The notes below the pieces were generated by a model. The model saw nothing but the letters and a program-made list of their open reading frames with translations, ran no database searches and was not told the DNA's origin. The translations under genes and the position numbers were made by a program. A stretch of 64,000 nt of DNA from NORP240 sp046047495 (lineage in GTDB: Bacteria; Pseudomonadota; Gammaproteobacteria; Pseudomonadales; Pseudohongiellaceae): contig JBJOHV010000055.1 of NCBI GenBank assembly GCA_046047495.1, forward strand, positions 1-64,000. The letters run 5' to 3'. Shown here piece by piece: positions 44,238 to 52,328 of this stretch; the first letter of the stretch is position 1, and every line of letters begins with the position of its first letter.

Positions 44238-45137
44238 TCAGTCAGAGAGCAGATATTCCAGCAAGGCCTTCTGGGAGTGCAACCGATTTTCCGCTTCGTC
44301 CCATACAACGGCAGCCGGGTCATCGATCAACTCGGCGCTGACCTCCTCACCCCGGTGGGCCGGCAGGCAATGCATGAACAAGGCCTCGGGATTGGCCTGG
44401 GCCATGAGATCGTGGTCCACACGGTAGTCGGCGAAACTGAGGCGGCGCTGGGCCTGTTCCTGTTCCTGTCCCATGGAGGCCCACACATCGGTGACCACCA
44501 GATCGGCACCCGCCACGGCCAGGGCCGGTGTGCCCAGCAGGAACACCCGGTCCCGGTTGCGCTCCACCAGTTCCTGATCCGGGGTAAAACCCTCCGGGCA
44601 GGCGATCTGAAGCTGGAAATCGAACACGCTGGCGGCATTGATATAGGACTGGCACATGTTGTTGCCGTCGCCGATCCAGGCGACAGTGCGGCCGGCAATG
44701 TCGCCCCGCCGTTCCATGAAGGTCTGCATGTCCGCCAGCAACTGGCAGGGATGGAAAGCGTCGGTGAGGGCATTGATGACCGGTACATGGGAGTGGGCGG
44801 CAAAGGCCTCCACGATGCGATGGTCGAAGGTGCGAATGGCCACGCAGTCCACCATGCGGGAAATCACCCGGGCACTGTCCTCCACCGTCTCACCGCGGCC
44901 CAGTTGGGAATCCTTGTTGGACAGGAACAGGGAGTGACCCCCCAGTTGGTTCATGGCCACTTCGAAGGCCACCCGGGTGCGGGTCGAACTCTTGTCGAAA
45001 ATCAGCGCCAGTGTCTGGTTTCTCAGCAACTGGTTGTTGGCTAGGGGGTTCCGCTTCAGGTCGATGGCGCGTCGCACGATGGCCTTGACGTCATCCCTCG
45101 GCAGATCCAGCAGGGTCAGGAAGTGTTTGGCAGTCAT
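44238..45137 (-). CDS. argF: Ornithine carbamoyltransferase
   Basis: A 299-aa transcarbamylase that forms citrulline from ornithine and carbamoyl phosphate. Carbamoyl-phosphate loop DKSSTRTRVAFE, then LGRGETVEDSARVISRMVD, the FHPCQLLAD motif (H-P-x-Q), WIGDGNNM, the ornithine-binding MHCLPAHRGEEV and the ending ENRLHSQKALLEYLL are all present. The start at 45137 is chosen; the frame upstream is a shadow of the divergent hydantoinase gene. Its partner argG lies at 49595. In Pseudomonas argF also lies near grxD, rnt and pyrC (from memory). Confidence 0.96.
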   Translation of the reverse strand: MTAKHFLTLLDLPRDDVKAIVRRAIDLKRNPLANNQLLRNQTLALIFDKSSTRTRVAFEVAMNQLGGHSLFLSNKDSQLGRGETVEDSARVISRMVDCVAIRTFDHRIVEAFAAHSHVPVINALTDAFHPCQLLADMQTFMERRGDIAGRTVAWIGDGNNMCQSYINAASVFDFQLQIACPEGFTPDQELVERNRDRVFLLGTPALAVAGADLVVTDVWASMGQEQEQAQRRLSFADYRVDHDLMAQANPEALFMHCLPAHRGEEVSAELIDDPAAVVWDEAENRLHSQKALLEYLLSD

Positions 45138-45296
45138 GTGGGCCTCCAAAATTGCACCGGGCCATAAAATAAAAAAGGCAGCTGCCGCCGCCCTTTGAGG
45201 CGCAAGTGTAACCTGATCCCGTGGCGAGCGGCAATGTCGGATTTGAAAGCCATGGCGCCCTGGGCTACGCTTCGCCCTCCCGTGCCGGGAACCACC

Positions 45297-46853
45297 ATGA
45301 ACCCTATCGAACTCAGTCTGTTTGCCGCCCGCCTGACCGCCATCTGTGACGAGATGGGCACCGTGCTGCGGCGCACCGCCTTCTCCCCCAACATCAAGGA
45401 CCGACTGGATTTTTCCTGTGCGGTTTTTGATGACCAGGGAGAGTTGTGCGCCCAGGCTGCCCACATTCCCGTGCACCTGGGCAGCATGGCCTATGCCATG
45501 GCAGCCCTGGTGCGGGAAATCCCCTGGCAGGCCGGTGATCTGCTGGCGGTCAACGATCCGTTTCTGGGTGGCACCCACCTGCCTGACGTCACCCTGGTGG
45601 AACCGGTGTTCGCGGCCGAGGGTGAGCTGGCAGGCTTTGTCGCCAACCGGGCCCACCACGCCGACATCGGCTGCGATTCCCCCGGGTCCATGCCAATCTC
45701 CACCCGCCTGGAGCAGGAAGGCCGCATCATCCCGCCGACCCTGCTGCTGCGGGGTGGACAGTTGCAGGCGGACAGCCTGGCCCTGCTGACGGGGCATGAT
45801 GCGGGTCGCCTGACCGGGGATTTCGCCGCCCAGGCCAGCGCCAACCGGGTCGGCCGGCAGCGCTTGCAGGTTCTGGTGGCGCGCCATGGTCTGGCAGGTT
45901 TCCGGGCGGGGCTGGCGGCCCTGAATGACTATGGTGAGCGTCTGGCGCGGCGGGCGGTCGAACGACTGCGCCCGGGCCAGTATCGCTTCACCGATTACCT
46001 GGATGACGACGGCATCGGTACCGCGCCGGTGCCCCTGCATCTGGTCTTGTCCATCGCCGATGGCGAGGTGGTGCTGGACTTCAGCGAGTGTCCAGACCAG
46101 GTGCCAGGTAACCTAAATTGTCCGCTGCCGGTGACCGCCGCGGCTGCCTATTACGCGATGCGCTGTCTGATGGACCCCCAAACACCGGCCTGCGCCGGCA
46201 CCTTCCGACCGGTACACCTGCGTACCCGGCCCGGCTCTATCGTGGACGCCAGACGTCCGGCAGCGGTGGCGGCCGGCAATGTGGAAACCTCGACCCGGCT
46301 GGTGGATGTGATTCTTGGCGGCTTGGCCGAGGCTCTGCCGGAACGCATTCCCGCCGCCAGTCAGGGCAGCATGAACAACATCGCCATGGGGCGCATCGAC
46401 CCCCGCAGTGGCCGCCGCTGGGATTACTACGAGACCCTGGGGGGCGGCATGGGCGGCGGGCCCAGCCGTGCCGGTCTCAGCGGTGTGCACAGCCACATGA
46501 CCAACACCCTCAATACACCGGTGGAAAGTGTGGAAATGCATTATCCGCTGCGGGTACTGCGCTATCAGTTGCGCAGCGGCAGCGGTGGACCAGGCCGTCA
46601 TCCGGGAGGTGACGGCCTGGTGCGGGAATACGAATTTCTGGAGCCGGCCCGGGTCAGTCTCATTACGGAACGGCGGCGTCTTGCGCCCTGGGGACTGGCC
46701 GGCGGCGGACCGGGTGCCCGGGGTGAGAATCTGCTGAATGGTGCTCCGCTGCCGGGCAAATGCCAGTTGGAGGTGCAGGCCGGTGATAGGCTGGAGATCC
46801 GCACACCGGGTGGCGGTGGTCACGGAGCTGACACTGCCGTGGCCGATGTGTAA
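45297..46853 (+). CDS. Hydantoinase B / oxoprolinase family subunit
   Basis: A 518-aa HyuB-type protein, the B subunit of ATP-dependent hydantoinases, 5-oxoprolinases or acetone/acetophenone carboxylases. The start MNPIELSLFAARLTAICDEM and RTAFSPNIKDRLDFSCAVFD are diagnostic; also GDLLAVNDPFLGGTHLPDVT, NRAHHADIGCDSPGSMP, GNVETSTRLVDVILGG and the Gly-rich GGGMGGGPSRAG and GGSGGPGRHPGG-like loops near the end. No hyuA gene is adjacent, which is unusual since A and B normally work together. An earlier in-frame Met at 45234 is possible, but the family starts here. grxD follows after 72 nt. Confidence 0.92.
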   Translation: MNPIELSLFAARLTAICDEMGTVLRRTAFSPNIKDRLDFSCAVFDDQGELCAQAAHIPVHLGSMAYAMAALVREIPWQAGDLLAVNDPFLGGTHLPDVTLVEPVFAAEGELAGFVANRAHHADIGCDSPGSMPISTRLEQEGRIIPPTLLLRGGQLQADSLALLTGHDAGRLTGDFAAQASANRVGRQRLQVLVARHGLAGFRAGLAALNDYGERLARRAVERLRPGQYRFTDYLDDDGIGTAPVPLHLVLSIADGEVVLDFSECPDQVPGNLNCPLPVTAAAAYYAMRCLMDPQTPACAGTFRPVHLRTRPGSIVDARRPAAVAAGNVETSTRLVDVILGGLAEALPERIPAASQGSMNNIAMGRIDPRSGRRWDYYETLGGGMGGGPSRAGLSGVHSHMTNTLNTPVESVEMHYPLRVLRYQLRSGSGGPGRHPGGDGLVREYEFLEPARVSLITERRRLAPWGLAGGGPGARGENLLNGAPLPGKCQLEVQAGDRLEIRTPGGGGHGADTAVADV

Positions 46854-46925
46854 AATGGCGGCCTGCCTACGCCCTGAGCCGGCTGCCAACCTGCACCCTG
46901 TTTCCCCAATCCCATAGGTGATCGA

Positions 46926-47252
46926 ATGAGCATTGAAGATACCATCCGTGACCAGATCAGCACTCACAGCATTCTGCTGTACATGAAGGGCAGTCCCGAG
47001 CAGCCCCAGTGCGGTTTCTCCGCCCAGGCCTCCCAGATCCTGATGGCCTGCGGCAAGAAATTCGCCTACGTCGACATCCTCAGCAATCCGGAAATACGTG
47101 CCACGTTGCCCAAGATAGCCAACTGGCCCACATTCCCCCAGCTGTACATCGACGGTGAGCTGGTGGGCGGCTGTGACATCATGACCGACCTCTACGAGAA
47201 GGGTGAGCTGAAGCAGCTGATCGACAAGTCTGGTGAGCAGGCGTCGGCCTGA
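46926..47252 (+). CDS. grxD: Monothiol glutaredoxin (Grx4 type)
   Basis: A 108-aa monothiol glutaredoxin with the CGFS active site (QPQCGFSAQA), WPTFPQLYIDGELVGGCDI (cis-Pro and glutathione-binding loop) and the usual C-terminal helix (LYEKGELKQLI). It binds [2Fe-2S] clusters with glutathione and passes them on, often with BolA. Length is standard (about 115 in E. coli). It is followed by the repeat-rich intergenic region and is convergent with rnt. Confidence 0.96.
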   Translation: MSIEDTIRDQISTHSILLYMKGSPEQPQCGFSAQASQILMACGKKFAYVDILSNPEIRATLPKIANWPTFPQLYIDGELVGGCDIMTDLYEKGELKQLIDKSGEQASA

Positions 47253-47309
47253 TCCCCAGCTGATCAAGGTGTGATTTTCTTCGCCGTGAGTAACTGTGCC
47301 TGTAGCCCG

Positions 47310-47423
47310 TCCGCGGGATGACGGCAGCAGGGTTGTTGACACGCCGTGAATACGTCCCTGTAGGCTCGGGCGCGACATCCCTGTCGCGCACGGTCTCCAA
47401 CCCTGCCACCGTCATCCCGCGGA
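47310..47423. repeat. 54-nt core repeat inside a 26-bp inverted repeat (copy 2)
   Basis: Arms TCCGCGGGATGACGG... (47310-47335) and its complement (47398-47423) pair over 26 nt with two mismatches. The 54-nt core is 47339-47392 (ACACGCCGTGAATACG to GCGCACG). The arms are unrelated in sequence to those of copies 1 and 3, while the core is shared. The inner stem has A-T where copy 1 has G-C, a compensated change. The arm pairing seems to continue outward (GTAACTGTGCC facing GGTGCAGTTA). Confidence 0.8.
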
Positions 47424-47481
47424 CTGCATGGTGCAGTTATCCACTTCATTGATAGATTCTGAATTCTGCATTGACTTAATG

Positions 47482-47589
47482 GGCCGGCTTGGGCGCCGGG
47501 GAGCGCGACCGTGCGCGACAGGGATGTCGCGCTCGAGCCCCCATGGATGGGTTTACGGCGTGTCGCGCGGACCGGTGCCGAAGCTGGCC
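47482..47589. repeat. 54-nt core repeat inside a 28-bp inverted repeat (copy 3, inverted)
   Basis: Arms at 47482-47509 and 47562-47589 match at 22 of 28 positions. The core (47510-47563) is the reverse complement of the core of copies 1 and 2 and is 49/54 identical to copy 1. The right arm end (GACCGGTGCCGAAGC) is repeated about 95 nt further on, suggesting this copy went into an older repeat. Confidence 0.78.
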
Positions 47590-47727
47590 TGGCATGTCAC
47601 TGCCGCATTCAACAAGCTGCCAAGCTGACCGCGGACGGCATCAATGCTCTGTTCTTAGAATCCCGCGGACCGGTGCCGAAGCCGGCTATTCCCGCTTCGA
47701 AATTGATCCATCGCAGCCGCGAGGGGA

Positions 47728-48375
47728 TCACAATGGCCAGCCGCCCAGGTCCTGCCACTTGTTGACGATATGGCAAAACAGCTCGGCGGTCTTCTCCGCG
47801 TCATAGCGGGCCGAGTGGGCCGAGCGGTTGTCGAACTCGATGTTGGCCGCCTCGCAGGCCCTGGACAGCACGGTCTGGCCAAAAGCCAGTCCCGACAGGG
47901 TGGCGGTGTCGAAGCTTGAGAACGGATGGAAGGGATTGCGCTTCAGACCATGACGGTCCGCCGCGGCGTTGATGAAGCCGTGGTCGAAATGGGCGTTGTG
48001 AGCCACCAGGATGGCGCGCTTGCAATAGTGGATCTTCATGTGATCCCGAATCAGCTTGAACATGGCGTTGAACACGTCTTTTTCCGGTCGCGCCACCCGC
48101 AGCGGGTGGAAGGGATCGATGCCGGTGAACTTCAAAGCGGCATCCTCCAGATTGGCACCTTCGAAGGGGATCACCCTGTGGAAGAAGGTTTGTTCGATGC
48201 CGAGACGGCCCTTGGCATCCATGCCCAATAACACGGCGGATATTTCCAGGATGGCATCGGTGCGGGCATTGAAGCCGCCGGTTTCGATATCCACCACCAC
48301 CGGCAGATAAGTGCGGAAGCGGTGGCAGAGGCCACTGCCGCCCGCTGTGGCGTCGTCTTCTTCGTCAAAACTCAT
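47728..48375 (-). CDS. rnt: Ribonuclease T
   Basis: A 215-aa DEDDh exoribonuclease that trims the 3' ends of tRNA, 5S and 23S rRNA. Exo I: VVVDIETGGFNARTDAILE; Exo II: LVAHNAHFDHGFINAA; Exo III: AHSARYDAEKTAELF. Basic patches (HYCKRAI) typical of RNase T are present. It starts 16 nt after the pyrC stop, so pyrC-rnt is an operon, the same order as in Pseudomonas. Length equals E. coli Rnt (215). Confidence 0.95.
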   Translation of the reverse strand: MSFDEEDDATAGGSGLCHRFRTYLPVVVDIETGGFNARTDAILEISAVLLGMDAKGRLGIEQTFFHRVIPFEGANLEDAALKFTGIDPFHPLRVARPEKDVFNAMFKLIRDHMKIHYCKRAILVAHNAHFDHGFINAAADRHGLKRNPFHPFSSFDTATLSGLAFGQTVLSRACEAANIEFDNRSAHSARYDAEKTAELFCHIVNKWQDLGGWPL

Positions 48376-48391
48376 GGTAATGGACTGTTGT

Positions 48392-49435
48392 TCACGCGGA
48401 CGTCACCCGCCAGCCCAGGGTTTCTCCGGCACGCAGGGGGATCAACTGGGCGGACCCGAATGAATAAGAATCAGGCACGGTCCATTCCACTCGTTCCAGG
48501 GTGATGGTGTCGGTGTTGCGGGGCAGGCCGTAGAAATCCGGACCGTTGAAGGCGGCAAACGCCTCCAGATGATGCAGTGCATCCACCGATTCGAATGCCT
48601 CCGCGTACAGTTCCAGAGCGCCATGGGCCGTGAAAATCCCGGCACATCCACAGGCCGCCTCCTTGGCGGTGCGGGCATGGGGCGCGGAATCGGTGCCGAG
48701 GAAGAAGCGGGGGCTGCCGCTGGCCACGGCATTGAGCAATGCCACCTGATGGACGTTGCGCTTGAGAATCGGCAGGCAATAAAAGTGTGGCCTGACCCCG
48801 CCGGCCAGTAGATTGTTGCGGTTCAGCAGCAGGTGGTGGGCGGTGATGGTGGCCGCCAGGCGGTTGTTCTGTTCACTCACGTATTGCACCGCGTCCGCGG
48901 TGGTGATGTGTTCCAGCACGATGCGCAGCTGGGGGATGCGCCGCCGCAGGGGTTCCAGCACCCGTTCGATGAACACCGCCTCCCGATCGAAAATATCCAC
49001 CCTGGAGTCGGTGACCTCGCCGTGCACGAGCAGGGGCAGGCCGATGTCCGCCATGCATTCCAGGGCCTCATAGACCTTTTCGATGTCGGTTACCCCGTTC
49101 TCGGAGTTGGTGGTGGCGCCGGCAGGGTAGTACTTGACGGCATGGACGTCGCCTTGTGAATGAGCAGAGCGGATTTCCGCGGCGCTCAGGGTGTCCGTCA
49201 GATACAGGGTCATCAAGGGTTCGAAGGGGCTGCCGGCGGGAATATGCCGAAGGATGCGTTCCCGGTAGGCGCGGGCGGCGGCCGCACTGGTCACCGGTGA
49301 GGCAAGGTTCGGCATCACGATGGCGCGGCGGAAGTAGCGGGCGGAATGGGGAACAGTATGGGCCAGCTGTTCGCCGTCCCGCAGGTGCAAATGCCAATCG
49401 TCGGGACGGGTAAGGGTGATTCGGTCTACGGTCAT
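48392..49435 (-). CDS. pyrC: Dihydroorotase (homodimeric class II)
   Basis: A 347-aa zinc amidohydrolase that closes carbamoyl-aspartate to dihydroorotate. Metal ligands: DDWHLHLRDG (the H-x-H), carbamylated Lys in VHAVKYYPAGATTNS, LVHGEV, LEHITTADAV, and the catalytic Asp in FLGTDSAPH. Length equals E. coli PyrC (348), so this is the active monofunctional type. The start at 49435 (MTVDRITLTRPDDWH) is chosen over an upstream Met in low-complexity text. With pyrB (28587-29600) it gives two consecutive steps of the pyrimidine pathway. Confidence 0.96.
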   Translation of the reverse strand: MTVDRITLTRPDDWHLHLRDGEQLAHTVPHSARYFRRAIVMPNLASPVTSAAAARAYRERILRHIPAGSPFEPLMTLYLTDTLSAAEIRSAHSQGDVHAVKYYPAGATTNSENGVTDIEKVYEALECMADIGLPLLVHGEVTDSRVDIFDREAVFIERVLEPLRRRIPQLRIVLEHITTADAVQYVSEQNNRLAATITAHHLLLNRNNLLAGGVRPHFYCLPILKRNVHQVALLNAVASGSPRFFLGTDSAPHARTAKEAACGCAGIFTAHGALELYAEAFESVDALHHLEAFAAFNGPDFYGLPRNTDTITLERVEWTVPDSYSFGSAQLIPLRAGETLGWRVTSA

Positions 49436-49529
49436 CGGAAATGCTGGATCTTCAAGGGGCGGCTGCCCATGGGTGGCAGGCATTGTAACTGAATGCGCCG
49501 GGCAATTCGAAATTCATTGTCATTCGGCA

Positions 49530-49535
49530 TACAAT
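49530..49535 (+). promoter_or_regulatory. Possible argG promoter with ArgR-like site
   Basis: A -10 like TACAAT lies 60 nt before the argG start. Just upstream, AATTCGAAATTCATTG (49504-49519) is AT-rich and partly resembles an ArgR half-site pair (TGAAT/ATTCA), placed over the -35. The match is partial, so arginine repression is only a possibility. Confidence 0.35.
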
Positions 49536-49594
49536 ACGGCTCTTTTTTCCAGCGTCGCAGGGGTGCGGCGCTGCCAACCTCAGGGGTGAATTCC

Positions 49595-50809
49595 ATGTCT
49601 GATATCAAGAAAGTGGTGCTGGCCTATTCCGGTGGCCTGGACACATCCGTTATCGCCAAGTGGCTGCAGGAGACTTACCGCTGTGAGGTGGTGACGTTCA
49701 CTGCGGACCTGGGGCAGGGCGGGGAGGTGGAGCCGGCCCGGGCCAAGGCCCAGGCCCTGGGCATCAAGGAGATTTACATCGAGGACCTGCGGGAGGAATT
49801 CGCCCGGGATTTCGTCAACCCCATGTTCCGCGCCAACACGGTGTACGAGGGGGAATACCTGCTGGGTACTTCCATCGCCCGGCCCCTGATCGCCAAGCGA
49901 CTGGTGGAGATTGCCCAGGAAACCGGTGCCGACGCCATCGCCCACGGTGCCACGGGAAAAGGCAACGACCAGGTGCGCTTCGAGCTGGGAGCCTACGCCC
50001 TCAAACCGGGTATCCGGGTCATCGCCCCCTGGCGGGAATGGGACCTCACCTCCCGGGATACCCTGCTGGCCTATTGCGAAAAGCACGGCATCGCGGTGGA
50101 AAAGAAGCGCGGCACCAAGTCACCCTATTCCATGGATGCCAATCTGCTGCACATTTCCTATGAGGGAGACATTCTGGAAAATCCGGGTGCCGAGCCCGAG
50201 GAGGACATGTGGCTGTGGACGGTGTCGCCGGAGGCGGCGCCGGATAAACCGACCTATATCGAACTGGAATACCGGCAGGGTGACATCGTGGCGGTGGACG
50301 GCAAGCCGATGTCGCCGGCGACGGTGCTCGCCCATCTCAATCAGGTGGCGGGTGCCAATGGCATCGGTCGCATCGACCTGGTGGAGAACCGCTACGTGGG
50401 CATGAAATCCCGGGGCTGCTATGAAACCCCGGGCGGCACCGTGATGCTGAAGGCCCACCGCGCCATCGAATCCCTGACCCTGGACCGGGAACTTGCCCAT
50501 CTGAAGGACGATTTGATGCCCCGCTATGCGTCCCTGATCTACAACGGCTACTGGTGGTCACCCGAGCGGCATGCGCTGCAGACCCTCATCGATTACACCC
50601 AGCAGTACGTCAACGGCAAGGTGCGGGTGAAGCTGTACAAGGGCAATGTGATCGTGGTGGGCCGGGAGTCGTCCGATTCCCTGTTCGACATGAAGATCGC
50701 CACCTTTGAGGACGATGCCGGAGCCTATAACCAGCAGGATGCCGGTGGCTTCATCAAACTCAACGCCCTGCGCATGCGCATCGCCGCCAACAAGGGTCGC
50801 AAGTATTGA
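49595..50809 (+). CDS. argG: Argininosuccinate synthase
   Basis: A 404-aa ATP-dependent ligase joining citrulline and aspartate. ATP loop VLAYSGGLDTSVIAKWL, then TFTADLGQGGEVE, YLLGTSIARPLIAKRLVEIA, HGATGKGNDQVRFELG, KKRGTKSPYSMDANLLHISYEG and YNGYWWSPERHALQTLID are intact. This is the short (about 400 aa) type, unlike the 447-aa E. coli form. It is divergent from pyrC and ends 7 nt from the convergent YebC-family gene. Confidence 0.97.
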   Translation: MSDIKKVVLAYSGGLDTSVIAKWLQETYRCEVVTFTADLGQGGEVEPARAKAQALGIKEIYIEDLREEFARDFVNPMFRANTVYEGEYLLGTSIARPLIAKRLVEIAQETGADAIAHGATGKGNDQVRFELGAYALKPGIRVIAPWREWDLTSRDTLLAYCEKHGIAVEKKRGTKSPYSMDANLLHISYEGDILENPGAEPEEDMWLWTVSPEAAPDKPTYIELEYRQGDIVAVDGKPMSPATVLAHLNQVAGANGIGRIDLVENRYVGMKSRGCYETPGGTVMLKAHRAIESLTLDRELAHLKDDLMPRYASLIYNGYWWSPERHALQTLIDYTQQYVNGKVRVKLYKGNVIVVGRESSDSLFDMKIATFEDDAGAYNQQDAGGFIKLNALRMRIAANKGRKY

Positions 50810-50816
50810 TGACAGG

Positions 50817-51530
50817 TCAGTAATCGGCGTTGTGGAAGACGTTCTGCACGTCGTCCAGATCGTTCAGCAGGTCCACCAGTTTCTGGAACAGTTCCGCATC
50901 CTCGCCGGTGAGGGGGGTGCTGGTCTGGGGGATGAACTGGATGGCGTCCACGTCGAAATCCACATTGGGCATGGATTCCGTGATGGCGTGCTTGGCCTTG
51001 TTGTATTCAGTGCTGGGGGTGAACACGGTGACGAAACCTTCATCACTCTCGATATCGGTGACGTCGACGTCCGCATCCATGAGGATTTCCAACACTTTGT
51101 CAGGATCCGCCTTGAAGCGCAGGATGGCGTCGTGGTCGAACAGGTGGCTGACACTGCCGGGGGTGCCCAGCTTGGCATTGGTCTTGTTGAAACAGACCCG
51201 TACATCGCCGAAGGTGCGATTGGGATTGTCGGTCAGGCAATCCACGATGAGCATTGCGCCACCGGGTCCGAAGCCTTCGTAACGGGCCACGGAAAAATTC
51301 TCGCCACCGGCCCCGCTGGCTTTTTCCAGGGCGCGCTCAATCACATGGGACGGCACCTGGTCTTTCTTGGCGCGGTCCAGCAGATTGCGCAGTGCCAGAT
51401 TGCCGTGGGGATCCACGCCGCCACTCTTGGCACACACATACAATTCCCTTGCGTACTTGCTGTAGACCTTGGTTTTGGCTTCCGCGGTCTTGGCCATGGA
51501 TTCTTTGCGATTCTGGTATGCCCTGCCCAC
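50817..51530 (-). CDS. YebC/TACO1 family protein (YeeN type)
   Basis: A 237-aa protein of the YebC family, which helps ribosomes pass difficult (e.g. Pro-rich) sequences and was earlier called a transcription regulator. The GTG start at 51530 gives (M)GRAYQNRKESMAKTAEAKTKVYS, the conserved opening of the YeeN branch; the ATG at 51497 would delete it. Other marks: AKKDQVPSHVIERALEKASG, YEGFGPGGAMLIVDCLTDNPNRT, GSVSHLFDHDAI and the acidic end DLLNDLDDVQNVFHN. It is convergent with argG; their stops are 7 nt apart with no room for a terminator. Confidence 0.9.
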   Translation of the reverse strand: MGRAYQNRKESMAKTAEAKTKVYSKYARELYVCAKSGGVDPHGNLALRNLLDRAKKDQVPSHVIERALEKASGAGGENFSVARYEGFGPGGAMLIVDCLTDNPNRTFGDVRVCFNKTNAKLGTPGSVSHLFDHDAILRFKADPDKVLEILMDADVDVTDIESDEGFVTVFTPSTEYNKAKHAITESMPNVDFDVDAIQFIPQTSTPLTGEDAELFQKLVDLLNDLDDVQNVFHNADY

Positions 51531-51619
51531 TGCTGATCTTCCACTCGCTAAAAAAGGCGCATAGCGTATCCCGGATGCCGCAATACCGGCAAGAGGCACG
51601 GGAAGGGGGACACGGGAAG

Positions 51620-51698
51620 GGGGACACTGATAACTTAATAACTTAACCCTCTTCACTCGATATTCACTGAGTTAAGTTATTAAGTTATCAGTGTCCCC
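51620..51698. repeat. Long inverted repeat of tandem 8-mers (copy D)
   Basis: Perfect arms of 28 bp (51620-51647 and 51671-51698) with a 23-nt loop; ends GGGGACACTGATAAC. The right arm is read as the last codons and stop of nth. Just outside the left arm, ACGGGAAGGGGGAC is directly repeated (about 51598-51625), a small tandem duplication touching the element end. Confidence 0.88.
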
Positions 51699-52328
51699 AA
51701 GGTTTTTGAGGCGGAACTCACACAGATCCTCGATGACGCAGGCGGCGCATTTGGGTTTGCGGGCGGTGCAGATGTAGCGGCCGTGGAGGATCAGCCAGTG
51801 GTGGGCGTCCAGCAGGTAGTCCTCGGGAACCAGGCGCAGCAGGCGCTTTTCCACCTCCAGCACGGTCTTGCCAGGCGCGATGCCGGTGCGGTTGGAGACC
51901 CGGAAAATATGCGTGTCCACCGCCATGGCGGGCTGCCGAAAGGCCGTGTTCAACACCACATTGGCAGTCTTGCGGCCCACCCCGGGCAGCGCCTCCAGGG
52001 CCTCGCGGGTATCCGGCACCTCCCCGCCATGGCGCTCCAGCAGGGCCTCACAGGTCTTGATGATGTTGGCGGCTTTGGTGTTGAACAGGCCGATGCTCTT
52101 TATGTACTTCTTGAGGCCCTCGACCCCGAGGTTCCTGATGGCCGCGGGGGTATTGGCCACCCGGTACAGCACACGGGTGGCCTTGTTGACGCTGACGTCG
52201 GTGGCCTGGGCCGACAGGATGACGGCGATCAGCAGTTCAAAGGTGGAACGGTATTCCAGTTCGGTCACCGGCGCCGGATTCTCGGCCCGCAGCCGACGAA
52301 AAATTTCCGTGCGCTTGACTCGATTCAT
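51672..52328 (-). CDS. nth: Endonuclease III
   Basis: A 218-aa DNA glycosylase/AP lyase for oxidised pyrimidines. The HhH motif is LPGVGRKTANVVLNTAF (catalytic Lys), the catalytic Asp is in VDTHIFRVSNR, and the [4Fe-4S] loop is C-TARKPK-C-AA-C-VIEDL-C. The enzyme normally ends soon after this loop; here the last codons (G-D-T-D-N-L-I-T, stop) are encoded by an arm of the intergenic inverted repeat. The start overlaps the rnfE stop (ATGA). Position after an rnf/rsx operon is as in E. coli. Confidence 0.96.
   Translation of the reverse strand: MNRVKRTEIFRRLRAENPAPVTELEYRSTFELLIAVILSAQATDVSVNKATRVLYRVANTPAAIRNLGVEGLKKYIKSIGLFNTKAANIIKTCEALLERHGGEVPDTREALEALPGVGRKTANVVLNTAFRQPAMAVDTHIFRVSNRTGIAPGKTVLEVEKRLLRLVPEDYLLDAHHWLILHGRYICTARKPKCAACVIEDLCEFRLKNLGDTDNLIT

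Larger units (their letters stand above)
47253..47727. other. Repeat-filled intergenic region between grxD and rnt
   Basis: 475 bases without a gene. It carries two copies of the 54-nt core repeat in opposite orientation, each in its own inverted arms, plus a further direct repeat of GCGGACCGGTGCCGAAGC (around 47567-47584 and 47664-47682). Short frames across it are just translations of the repeats. It separates two convergent genes. Confidence 0.8.

Noticed and set aside
45138..46040. N-terminal extension of argF to 600 residues
   Set aside because: Added part is antisense to the hydantoinase B gene; argF has its usual start at 45137.
46113..47628. Short and long frames across the repeat region between grxD and rnt
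   Set aside because: Their shared peptide text is just the translation of the 54-nt core repeat; no real gene is indicated.
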